The notes below the pieces were generated by a model. The model was not told the origin of the DNA. It saw nothing but the letters and a program-made list of their open reading frames with translations, and ran no database searches. A stretch of DNA of 64,000 nucleotides from Hevea brasiliensis (taxonomy: Eukaryota > Streptophyta > Magnoliopsida > Malpighiales > Euphorbiaceae). Both the position numbers and the translations under genes were made by a program. The stretch spans positions 25,666,823 to 25,730,822 of the forward strand of contig NC_079510.1 of the NCBI RefSeq assembly GCF_030052815.1, read 5' to 3'. This document shows positions 24,497-36,411 of the stretch, piece after piece. Each line of letters opens with the position of its first letter. The first letter of the stretch is position 1.

Positions 24497-27400
24497 TGTA
24501 ACGCCCTCCCTTTAGGTAGTTCGTACATTCTACTGTTTCGATGACTAACGTCTATTCGAAAAGCCAGAATGTCTGAAACTACACTTAAACTAGAGTGAGG
24601 AGGAAAAAATTGATTGAATAAGGATCCAGAAAAATTAAAGAAAAATAAAAGAAACGAAGTGCAACTCGGTTAAATGAGCTGAAAGTCACGGCGATGGGTG
24701 ACCCTAACGGGAAGCGACTGTGAAGACAGTTGCCAACCTCATACTCATGAGGAAACCCTATAAGATAAATATTGGGACTTAACTGGGGAATTTATAAGGT
24801 CTAAAAAATAATAAAAATGCTAAGAAAAATATAAGAAAATTTAGTCAATCTATACTGACAATTATAACTCGATGAAACCAACGAATGGCATTTTGGTCAT
24901 TTCACTCTCAATGTTGAATTTTGACATAAATGTCAATTAAAATGAGAGAGAATAAAACCTTAAAATAAAATAAAATTATGAATTTGTTATGGAAAAGAGA
25001 AAAGAAAGAAAAGAAAAATGAAATGTAATTGTAACCTAAGCATGATGTCAAAATGACATCATTAAAATTTTAACCAATTAAATTAAGACAAGCATATATA
25101 AATAGAGACAAACTTAATTAATTAGCCAAAAATCTATCATTTTCTTCCTTGGTTTCTCTCTTGGCCGAATTCCATAGCCTTCCTTCCACCATTTTTTTTC
25201 AAGCTTCAAGCTTGAATTTCTCCCCATTTACACACTAAAACCCCTAAGGGTTTTCACTAAAAATTCATCTTACACCTTGAGGAAGCTTTAGGCAGCAAAA
25301 ATTTGAAAAAAATTTGAAGTTTTAATAAGTCCAAGTTGGTCCTAATTGAGGTTAGTGCACTATATATATCTCACTTCTTCTCTAAACATGATAAGCATGT
25401 TAAACTAGGTTAATATTTTATGAAATTAAAAGAAATTCATGAATAATTGGGAACCCTAATTTTGGCAACCATGAAATAGTGAGAAATTGATGGTTTTAAT
25501 TGTATTAAACTTGTTAGTGATGGTATGTGATGAGTTTGTATATGGTAGAAATCAATTTGCATGGAGTTTGCATGAGTTGTGAAAATTAAAGTTAGGGTTT
25601 TGACCTAAATTTGGGGATTTTGTGTTGTGGCTTGAAATTGATGTTGTTGAGGTTGCTTGTTGACTATTTGAAGTGCCATGAACACAATTGAAGTTTGGGA
25701 GTTGGGTGGAATTGAGAAATTGGGAGTGTTGTTTTCATGCAGGAATTCTGGACCTTGAGTCCAGTGTACTTTTATGGCTATAAGTAAAGCTATATTGCTC
25801 CAATTGGTGTAAAGCCAATTAGACATGAAACCTATGATAATTTGCCACATTTTTCATGTAGAAATCCTGCCCATAAACTGAACTTAACTTGGCCTAAAAT
25901 TTGCTTGAATCTGGGTGACCATATGCTGGACCTGGAAAAATAATTAAATGAACAGTAAATGTTCAAATAGCCATAACTTACTCTAGGAAGATCAGATTGA
26001 CCTGATTCTTGAACCAATGGAAAGGCTAGACATAGGAGCACATATTTCATGAAGGACATAGTTCCCAATTCTGCCTCTAACCGAACCAAATTGCTAGAAC
26101 AATTTAAGTTAATAATTCTAACTAGAACCAAAACTAACCTGAAATTCTGAGTTTAGACCTATCCGACCAGTTTTGGAAAAAATGCCATAACGGGTCCACA
26201 AAGCTGAAAATGTAGTGAAACCAAAGCTAAAATTTCTATAAGACCTGGAACTACACTTTTGGTGTTTTGACCAAAAGCCAGAACCTAACAGAACTTGGTC
26301 AATTTGCTAGGATAAATCAGCATGCCAAAACCTAAAACTGAACCAAATAATCACTTGACCCCAGAACAGTGTTCATGCCATATCTCCCACTAGGAAACTC
26401 AAAATGGGATTCGCCAAATTGTTATGGAAACCTAAGAAACAGTGCTTCAACTTTTATTCAGAAAAGTTCCTTAAATTTTGAGTGTAAGAACCCTAAAATG
26501 AGAACCAAAGACATTGACCTGAACCTGAAATCCTGAAGGCACATGATTAAGGAGTCCAGGTCAGTTAATTGACTATAACTCACCCTAAATAACCTGAACA
26601 ATTATGATTCTTAAACCTGAGTGACCCTAAGACATAGGGTAACAACTCATATGAAGAACAATAGGCCTAAAATTGACTGTAGCATGCCCAATTGACTAGA
26701 TAAAATTTGACTCCAAAATCTGCCTGATTCTGGAACCGAGAGAGATAGTGAACCAGTTTTGGTTATTTGACTATAACTTGAGTTCTAAGACTCCAAATGA
26801 CATGATTCAAAAAGGAAAACAAAGATAAGAAATAGAGGAACAACTTCCATGAAGGAAGTGGCCAAACAATGACTACAACTTGATCAATTTGCTAAGTGAA
26901 TTTAAGACATTAATTCTGGATTCATGAAATCCTTTACAAAATTACTTAAGTTGTAAATGTTATTCACCCTACATCGGTTGATAAACATAAATGAGATGTT
27001 ATTATATATTTGAGACTATTGTTTTCCATTATAAGTGATATGAAAATGCTATGAAATACAATTAGTACCTAATATGAAATAATGAAACTATAAGTACTTA
27101 ATAATACCACTTTGCCCAAAGTATACCTAGACTTAAGTATATAGCATTGATCGATTGGTATACCAATTAGAGACTACAGATTATAGTATTTACTATAGGA
27201 ATAATCATTGATAGACAATATATGTCTGATATGATTATTCTACAGGCTTTATGCCTGTCTGTTGGCCATTGTGCCTATTATGATTTCTGGCTTATGCCTA
27301 ACATGACCGATGTATACATGATAAACATACGGATATCTAACTAGTATACTCCCGTGTATCCAACCTTTATAGTCTGTCATAGGTTACTTGGGCACAGATA

Positions 27401-30400
27401 TGAGTGATAAGCTTTAAAATTAAATAATTACATGAAGAGATCACTGATATGAATTTAATAAGACTGAATATGACATAAATGATCAGAAAAGATCCTGATA
27501 ATTATAATTGCTCCCAAAGTTCATTAAATGTGTAAATGACTCAAATTTATGAAATCATACATAGAATCATTATCTTAAATTATTTAATTATTTATTTTAA
27601 ATTATGCACCACTAAGCAACTTGCTTAGCTCGTTGGCACACGTAGGTATTGGAGAGCAGCAGTAGTAGCAATAGTGTCAGATAGGGATTCCATCAGACCT
27701 GCTTTAGTGCGGGTGTCACCTCAGATGTTTTTTTTTTGTTAGGGCCCATATGTATGTTTAGAGTTTGCATTTTGTTCATTGTACAAAAGTAAATAATGTA
27801 AATCATTTTGAGGCATGTAATTAAATCTTGAGATTGTATATAATTTGTAAATTTATTACATATAAATTTTATATGAATGAATGAAGTATGTTTTCTTGAA
27901 AAATTTTATGAGCAATGATATGATATGATGCATGGGAAAATGATATGAGTAATGAGGTGGTATATGGACATATGAAATGGATATCAACAGTTTTAACAGG
28001 TGAATAGTGGAACCCGTTATGCACTAATAAAACAGAGGTGTGACACCCCTTACCCGTCTACAGTGTAGCCGAGCAAGATATGCCACTCAGTGTGCTGAAG
28101 CACCAATTCATATTTCTATTACAATTTATCCCTTTTAATTCATTTGTTTACAATTTTTGATAAATCTAAATTTTTAAGTAATTTTTATAGAAAATTTGGC
28201 AGAGTGCCGGCTGTAAATTGGAAAAACAGTTTTTCAGAACCTGTGAAAAACACTTCCAATAATTTCCAATCATTTTCAAACTCCATTTGTATCACATCAA
28301 TTTACAATAATTTCTAAACAATTTCTCCATTTGTCATTCATTCATTTCAAATCATCATTAGGCTCAAATCATAAATAAATTCTCATATGTTATTTATAAT
28401 CACAAGTTACAAGTACTTACATTAATACAAAATTATATTACATTTGTTTCAAATACACATGATAAAATAAGAGTTTAATTACAAAATTTACAAAAATCAC
28501 AAAATACAAAATGGGACCTAGTGTCCTACCAATGCACTGTAGTCTGTGAGGTGACACGGACACTATGCAGAACTGTGAGCGGCCTTATCCAATCTGTAGT
28601 CTACTGGGACCTCTGTCCAAATCTTCAGTACCTACGCGTTGCAAAAGCGACGCGCTAAGCATAAAGCTTAGTGGTGCCAATAATACAAGAAAATATAATA
28701 TGCAAATAAAAATAATAATTTCCTAGTTATTGTGTTCATAAGAAAAGAATAATTACTAACTTATTGTTTAGTCGAGGGCTAATTACATTTTATGATATTA
28801 ACTTCTTCATGCATTTTGTTAATTATTTTCTTGATGATTTTGAGCTTCTTTGTATTTTATTGTAATCATTCTTGATATTTAATTTCCGTATTTTTTTTTA
28901 ATAATCAGTTCAATTACAGTTATACTTTTCCATGCCCAAGTAACCTATACAAATTGACCGGACTAGATAAACGGGTAAACTAGCACTGGGCACCAGGTAC
29001 CTCGGGCCGTCACACCATCGGTCACAATGTGTCTCCTGGTGTGCAAACAGAATGGCTAATAAGCCATAAAAGCAATAAGGCATAAAGCCAAGTAAAACAT
29101 CATAACCAGTATAGCCATAGGCTATCACATCACAGAATGGCAATGAAGCCATACATCATACGCAGTACTGCTATCAAAACCGTATTGGCATACCAACCTA
29201 TCCAAACCAATCACATTAGGCCTACTAGGGCATATTACAAAGTCATTTCTTAAATATTTGTACTTTATGTGTAAAGTTACTATTTATTTTATTAGTCAAC
29301 TAAAATGTTGACTTTTGCATAGACAATAGGTACATTGGTTTTAATACTCCCAACATACCACATTTTGCATTCAAAATTTGTTGGTATTGGTTGCCAATAC
29401 CATTCCTAAGCTTAATGTTAATTGGGCAGAATTTTCAGTTTTCAAGCTTTGTGTTTACTGTTCCATTAGTCATTTTGGCAGTGGGAATTTGGCAAAATGA
29501 TCAACATGAAAGTTGTTCCTTATTTTGTCTAGTTGCATTTCTTTTTTTGAATCACTCTATTTGGAGTTTTGTAACTCAAGTTATGGCTCAAATACCACAA
29601 CTGGCCAGATTGAAATTTTGTCCAGAATTTCTGGACTGACCAAATCTACAGTGATAGGAACAGTGATTGCAACTCACTTTTTGAATATGTTCTGGTCATA
29701 ATTTGGATCAGGTTTCTTCATGAAAGTTGTTGGTCTATATCTAAGATTGTTGCTGGTAAAATTTCAGGTCAATTGGACCTTTCTACACTGAGTTATGGCC
29801 AAATGACCAAACACTGTTCATTTAGTCATTTTGCTCAGGCAGAATGCAGGTCACCCGGATTAGGGCAAACTTTTGGTCCACTAAATTTGGTTTTCTAGGA
29901 ATAGTTTCTTCACCAAAGTTGTGCCATTATCTGTCTAGTTTCATGTCCAATTGGCCTTGCACCAATTGAACCTCTACAATTCAAGTTATTGCTACCCAAA
30001 CCTGCTGGACTCATGACCAGTCCTGCAGGTCACCAAGGGCAGCCACACCAAGCTCCAATCCCACTACACAATGCACTTCATTTTTTATTCAAACAATACC
30101 AAATGGTCACTAATTGACCATTAAAACCTACTTTCATTATCACATGTTCAAAGTCTCATTTTTCACCCCAAACCCTAACTCAAATATCACAAACCCTGCA
30201 TTATCATGGCATTTCATCACTCCACTTACAAGCTACATATCAAGGGCAGCCATACTAGCCTTTTAACTTCACTAAACTCATCACAATCAAACCCCAACCA
30301 TGGCTACCAAAAATAAGGGATGGCATACAAGTGGTATTTAACAAATTTTCTTTGTAATTTACACTCATTAAAGTCCTTAAACATGAATTCAAAGTAAAAA

Positions 30401-31468
30401 TTAAGGTTAAGTCACTAACCTCTTATGGAGTGAGATCTCTCACTTGCTAGAGTTCTTGTTTTCCTTTTCTTTTTGCTCCGAAAAGAATCACCAAGATGTA
30501 AGAAAACTTTTTTGTGTTGAGAGTATAGGGTTTAGTGGGGTGAGAGTTAAGGAAATCAAGCTTTGAAAAAGCTTGTTATGGTTGGCAATGGTGGATAGGT
30601 CACGGCAAGGAAGAGATGAGGAAGAAGAGTTCTGATTTTCTTTTGTTTTCCAGCCCATTTGGTCTCTTTTAAACAAGTTTATGCCATGTATCAACATTGG
30701 GCTGGTTGGGAAAACTTTAATGACATCACTATGATGTCATAATGCCATTTTCTTTCATTTTCTCTCCATTTCTTGTCTAATTAATTTCAATTAAATTTTT
30801 AACAATATTTATTCATATTTTATGTCATGAAAATTATTTATTTAACTAGACAAGTTGGCCAAAAATCATCTCTGAAGACGAAATGACTAAAATGCCCTCC
30901 GTTTGGCTTAACGAGCCAAAATTGTTTATATCGATTGAAAAATTTTTCTAAGCATTTCTTTGGAATTTTAATGCTATAAGAACCTCAATGACCCTTCTCT
31001 GGAGTCCCAAAAATTATTTTATAATTTTTCCCCCGGGTCTAGGGCTCCTAGTTGTGAGAACCGCAACTTCTCACTAGGTTACCCATCGCTAGGGCACCGG
31101 CTCATTTAACTTGATTGTATTTTATTTCTAAAATTTTTTCTAGATTTTTCTTATTAATATTTGAGACAATTATGGTTCCTCACTTTAGTTTAAATATTTT
31201 TTCGGACGTTTTAGCTGTCCGGACCGACACTGGTCCCCGGAACAGTAGATTGTACGGAATTGCTGCAGTGAGGGTGTTACAAAAGGATACTCTATCTGGG
31301 TCTCTACAAAAATAAGATGTGATAAAAAAAAAATTTTCAACATATGGGATAATACAAATACATGAAATTTAAATTAATACGGTATAAGACAAGATAAGAT
31401 AGGGTATTCCAGCATCGAATGTGGCACACCTTACTCGGTTGCACTATAGACGGGTAAGAGGTGTCACA
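24497..31468 (+). mobile_element. Large solo-LTR-like unit, copy 2, with perfect target duplication, split by copy 3
   Basis: It starts TGTAACGCCCTCC and ends GTAAGAGGTGTCACA. The flanks are identical 5-bp duplications gttta (24492-24496 and 31469-31473). Removing the nested inverted unit at 28039-31281 leaves about 3.7 kb, similar in length to the sister units. The host sequence is the copia LTR. No retroelement protein is present. Short open frames inside (for example 25605-26131, reverse) are not supported as genes. Confidence 0.85.
28039..31281 (-). mobile_element. Large solo-LTR-like unit, copy 3, inverted and nested in copy 2
   Basis: On the + strand it runs TGTGACACCCCTTACCC to GGGTGTTACA, the reverse complement of the family ends. 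Flanks agagg (28034-28038) and aaagg (31282-31286) match at 4 of 5. Family landmarks appear in reverse: 'aaacgggtaaac' and 'tggcaccactaag'-type blocks. The length of 3,243 bp agrees with the family. No protein-coding content. Confidence 0.8.
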
Positions 31469-32184
31469 GTTTACATACTTGTACTAGGTATGAGTATACG
31501 AGCGTGTGTTGGCTCTGACTAGTTATATATGGAGATAGGAGTTTAGTCAAGATGAAATCTGTTACCCTAAGTAAATAAGGATAAAATTCTATGTCTATCT
31601 TAACTGTTCTTGACAAATAAAGTTCTTAGCTAGGATAGATGGACTTGTTCAGAAAAGTATTTCTGATTGAAAAGCCTTATTAATCAAGAATTGGAATTAA
31701 AATGAGCACATATGATTCTAAGTAATTAGAGTTGGACATAAACCATAGCCCTAGCTAGAATTGGAATTATGTAACGAAGAGATTTTAGTGTGTGGTATGT
31801 ATGATCAAGGTTCATGAGTTAAGTATAAATTAATTTATCACTAGTTGGGTAGTAATAGAATACTATGCTAGGTGTCAATCATGATTTTTGAGAACTAAGA
31901 GTGATAAGGATATTTCACTCTAAGTATGGATTAGTTTCAATAATATTAAAGAGTTAATATTATTCTCATTGCCATTTAATAATGAACTTAGAAAGTCACA
32001 CACAACAAGAATAATATGATCAAAGCATAACTAATTTAATTAATTAATTTTTTTTGTTTGCAATTAGATTGAAAAGTCTCTAGCATGACTTGAAACTAAA
32101 TTCATCAATGGAAGTATTCAAGCTAACATTCAATGTGTTTAAATATAAACTTGATTAATTAATTCATAAGGTAAGCTAAATTTA

Positions 32185-32545
32185 GAAGATAATTACGATA
32201 ATTAAAATTAATAAAATAATTTTTTATAAAGTTTCAATTAAAAATAAATATAAAACATAATTTACTTTTAAATATAAAGTTTAATCAATGGACTAAAAAT
32301 GCCAAACGTTTATATTAAATCATGATTATATGCAGAACTTTTGTTTGTTAATCAAATAAAACTCTCGATATTGTATTGTAATTTACTATTAATTTTTTAA
32401 ATTCAATTTCACTCCATTGAATATAATCATGACAAATATTAAAGGGGTGGCTATTTTAACCAAAATTAAAAGTTATAAATATAAACGTGAATTGACATAA
32501 ACATTTGACATTTTTATCCAATTGGCCTGGATAAAATTAATTAAA
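32185..32545. repeat. Right arm of the long inverted repeat, inner part
   Basis: Reverse-complement match to about 21540-21940, including 'aaatataaagtttaatcaat' and 'caatttcactccattgaat'. The match stops near 32545 and resumes at 34985. Confidence 0.75.
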
Positions 32546-34984
32546 CTTGGAATTCTCAACTATGGCAAGTTCAGCTGCTTAACTTACCATACATTATATA
32601 TGTGACTATTCACACAAAATTTAGTTGTCGAACTTGAAATTTCAAGAACTCATCTGTAGCTCTCAATCTTGGGTTTTAAGCTATTAATCTCAAAACCAAG
32701 CTTCTAAAAGCCTTCTTCAACCATGTTCAACTACTTCAAGCACCAAACAACTAAGATAAACCTCAAATAACTCAAATTATCAATTTAATCCAAGATTTAA
32801 TAATTTCTACCCAAACCCTAAAATTCTCAAATTCATTTAAATACCTATTCCAAACTAACTCTATGTTCATTAGCTTAGATTAATCAAATCTAGAGATGAG
32901 AAGAAGAAGGAAATACTTGAATCCTTAAAACCTAATCCATTGGTTAAGTCCTCCAAGTCTTGAACACACCCTCTAAGCAAAAAAAGAAGAGAAAAGAGAG
33001 TATTAGTATTTTGGAAAGAAAGATCTTAAGGAACCACTAAGGTTAGGGTGTTTGGTTGGTAGGAAAGGGAGAGAAAGTGAGGGACAAATGAGAGGGGAGA
33101 AGGTGAAAGCCCTAAAGAACCAAATAAGAGAGGTAGATGAGAGGAATATCTTTAATCCCCTATTTATATTGGTCTACCTCGAGAAGTTTGACAGCCAAAG
33201 TTGAATATTTTGGGAAATTCCTAAGAGGGGTATAACACTTTCAATAACTAATCTTGTGAACTATCATTTTTAGCTACCTAATTTCAGCTTGTGTTAATTT
33301 TAGTTAACTAATTTTAGACTGTTTCATTTTTAGTTACCCGGATAACAATTTTAGTTAACTATTTTCAATCTATCTCAACTAAAATTGGTTTGCATGAACT
33401 TCAAAGCAAAAATGGCTAGTTTTTTCAACTTTTATAGTTGTTGGACACCTTTTGAGCAAATTATTCCAGCCTTCAAACTAGCCTATGTAAGGCTTTAGTT
33501 ACTACCTTTTCACCTAGTGAAGGCATTGTAACTTTAAGAGATTTATTGTGTCCATTTATAAGCTTTCATTCTTGAGCTTGCACTTGATTAATGTTCTACC
33601 ATTGGCAAATTCTCTCTCATCTTAATAGACTCTTGATTTTATATTTATTATTGAGTGAGAGTGATTCCTACGAATCAAAAGATATTTATGGTTCTCAAGC
33701 ATCTTATAAGCTTGAATTTGAGTGTTCTTATGGAAAAGAACTTGTAAGGTCTCAAGCATCTTAGGAAGCTTGGCTGATTGTAAAAGGTTTTCTTCTCTTA
33801 TCCATTATAAGGGGATTTTAGTGGAGCAAAGACTCAAAGAAATTTTTGAGAGAGTGGATGTAGGCTTATTGATGTCAAACTTCCTTAACTCTTTAATTTT
33901 AGCATTTTCATATTTTTATTATTGTTAATGTCGTGATATATATAAACTCTAAAATTGTTGGCATGAAAGTTTCTTGAGCTATATCTTTATTATTAGGCTT
34001 GAATCCTAATGGCCTTACAGTTTGCTTTAGGCGTGAGTGTTTGAATATTATCTCTTAAGCATATTTCACTTATCATAAACAATATCCACACTACCCCTTA
34101 CTAAGAGTAGTCAATATCTTTACACAAAGATGGGATATTCCCTAAAATCCCAGATGAAGGAAAAGTTCAAAGAAAGTGGGGTATTGGTGAAAGAATAAGA
34201 AACGAGGGGTTAAATTGTAAAAGTCGATCTAGACAACTTCGGTCACCAAAGTTTACACGTTTGGCCGCCGAAGTTGCAAAAAACCAGGATACAAAATCTG
34301 AAGGTTTGATTCTCCCAAACAACCCCTCTCTTATTTTCTCCATTTCTCTCCCTATTTTCTCGCCTTTCCTTCTATGTCTCTCCCCTTACAACCCAAAACA
34401 ACCTACCCTAGCTTCTATTGAAATAGAATCACCTCCAAGCCTTTAAGGAGGGTAAAATTACCCTTTTCCCTCTTCTCTCTAGTAGTTTGGAGAAAGAAAG
34501 GGGAGGAGCTCCTCACTTTGAAAACCTTAGCTATAAATGGCAACTCCCAATCTCCTTCCTTTTAGTTTAATTAAAGTTAGAAGTTAGTGTTTTGAAAGGG
34601 TTGTTTTAGGGTTAATGTAAAATAATGAAATCTAAAGTTTAAGTTAGAAATCTAAGTTGATTGAGTGTGGTTTTAGTTGTTTAAAATCTAAAAATAACAT
34701 AATAGACCAAAAATAAGAAGTTTGGTGTCAATGTTGAGTTTAGGGTTTAAATCCTAAGTTTTTGGACTGAAATTTTGGAAATTTTACGTTCAGTGGCCAA
34801 AACATAAAAGTTTGACTGCCAAAACATATGAATACTTACATAAATAGTGCATGGCAAGTTCGGCTAACATTCAAACTTTGACCCTCGAACTTATTCTGCG
34901 CATGAAAATGTATTTTAATTAAAGTTGATTAAATGTAAAACTAAAGGCCTTCTTAAACTCTTTTCTTATAAACGAGAATTGAGC
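32546..34984. other. 2.4-kb insertion of unclassified repeat sequence within the inverted-repeat arm
   Basis: This segment has no counterpart in the left arm. It includes 'acttcggtcaccaaagtt' and 'tttggccgccgaagttg' near 34240-34275, motifs shared with repeats at 37.6, 40.9, 41.7 and 44.3 kb, so at least part is an LTR-type repeat. Open frames at 33722-33928 and 34261-34446 show no recognisable protein. Confidence 0.45.
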
Positions 34985-35451
34985 AACTGAACATAGAATT
35001 AGGTTTTCGTAGGCCCTAAATGGGCATTGTGACATTGCTATAGGCATATATTGAGTTTGCTTTATAGAGAGGATATGTCTAATTAAGGGGGAGACTTTGC
35101 CAGATTTCTGGCAGGATAATTAAGATAATTAAATTATATTAATTCTGTAAATACATTGAATTAATTATTAGTGTCTAATAAATTGTCAGTACATTTTATA
35201 GGTCCATCCAACCAATAGCACTAATAGTCCTCACAGATCTAGTACTAGTAAATCATCGCTCAATCATGTGAGTAAAACTTACCTAAAAATGTTTTAATTT
35301 TAATTATTAAACTATTTTATCATATTCCATGCACGTTCATGCATCATGATAGTTATGTGATGCATTCTAATTATAATTGTATGATTTTTTTAATTATGTT
35401 AGTAATGCATTTCAAGCAGGAGTTGCACTATTAATTATGTTGTGTTGGTAA
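34985..35451. repeat. Right arm of the long inverted repeat, outer part
   Basis: Reverse-complement match to about 20937-21420, including 'gaattaggttttcgtaggcc', 'gaggatatgtctaatta', 'attagtgtctaataaattg' and 'ctattaattatgttgtgttg'. It ends abruptly at the copia-type LTR that starts at 35452. Confidence 0.75.
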
Positions 35452-36130
35452 TGTTAGTAGTATGCCCTAGAGCAAATACCATAGTTTTGTGTATTGTAAA
35501 CATACTTCCCAAAAATGGCTTTAATATATCTTTTAAACTTAAAATGTTTATGGTTAATACAATAATCCTTTAGTTTTTTCTTTTGTTGAAAGTTCCATTC
35601 TCAATGAGTTCAGAATATGAGTAACGAAACTGTCTAGTACAAGTGCTATAATGGTTCACAATAGATGATATTTTTTTTTTTTATCATGATCTATCTGCCT
35701 AGATTATCACCTCTATTTTCTCCATGGATTAAATAATATACTAATGAAAGTGGAATGGTAAGTCTCATGCCATCTGATGTTATGATGTAGAGTCAAATAC
35801 AGTGGGCAGTTATAAGATAAGTAGGTTAAACCAGTAGTCCATAGATAATATATACATGGAGTTTACTCTTGTCAGTATATTATCATCTTGATGATACTAG
35901 TGCAATAGTCCCTTAACCTGAGATGGCACGGTTATCTTGTGTAAAGGTGGTTTGAGATTGATACAGCTTATATACTTGTACAAAGTATGGGCATACTTAC
36001 ATGTGTTGACTCCTTCTAGTTGTATATGCAGATAGGTGTTTAGTCAAATGGGATTCATAACCATATGTAAATGTGGATAAAGTCCTATGCTATCTAAATT
36101 GTTCTTAATAAATAAAGTTCTTACTCAATG
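35452..36130 (+). mobile_element. Truncated copia-type LTR (tgttagtagtatgc family)
   Basis: It begins tgttagtagtatgccctag and follows the 23997 LTR through 'gagtttactcttgtcag', 'ccttaacctgagatg', 'ttgtatatgcagatagg' and 'aataaagttcttac'. Similarity then fades near 36130. No adjacent coding remnant or polypurine tract was seen. Confidence 0.7.
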
Positions 36131-36411
36131 TAGAACACTAATTTTGTATCTCTACAGATTCTACACATCTGAGGCAGTGAAGAGCCCAATGATGAAAGCT
36201 TTAAATGGCTTCAAGAATGCTGAAGGTACTAAAAAAATGTTTATGAGATGTTCTACATGTTAAAATAAAAAATAAATAGGTTTGTAAAAAGAAAAATAGT
36301 AAAAAAAAATAAAATAGGTTAGAAAGAGCCATAGGCCTTTAAGTAAAGGCATTGACCACTTGTGCTTCAGTTAAACCCATTCATATGCTTCATTAGATCC
36401 AACCCAGTGCT
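36131..36411. other. Short unclassified spacer
   Basis: AT-rich with an A-rich tract; no gene or repeat boundary recognised. Confidence 0.4.

Larger units (their letters stand above)
23997..32130 (+). mobile_element. 3' LTR of the copia remnant, split by a nested insertion
   Basis: It starts tattagtagtatgctctag after the polypurine tract and shares that start with LTRs at 35452, 44932 and, inverted, 49393 (canonical tgttagtagtatgc). The LTR proper is 23997-24496 and 31474 to about 32130, joined across the insertion at 24497-31468. Sequence on the two sides joins colinearly with the uninterrupted copy at 35452. The right limit is approximate. Confidence 0.75.

Noticed and set aside
25605..26131. 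Two reverse-strand small proteins
   Set aside because: They fall within a repeat unit present in several copies; the frames are not conserved between copies.
33722..34446. Host genes between 33.7 and 34.5 kb
   Set aside because: The short frames have no recognisable domains and lie in an unclassified repeat insertion.
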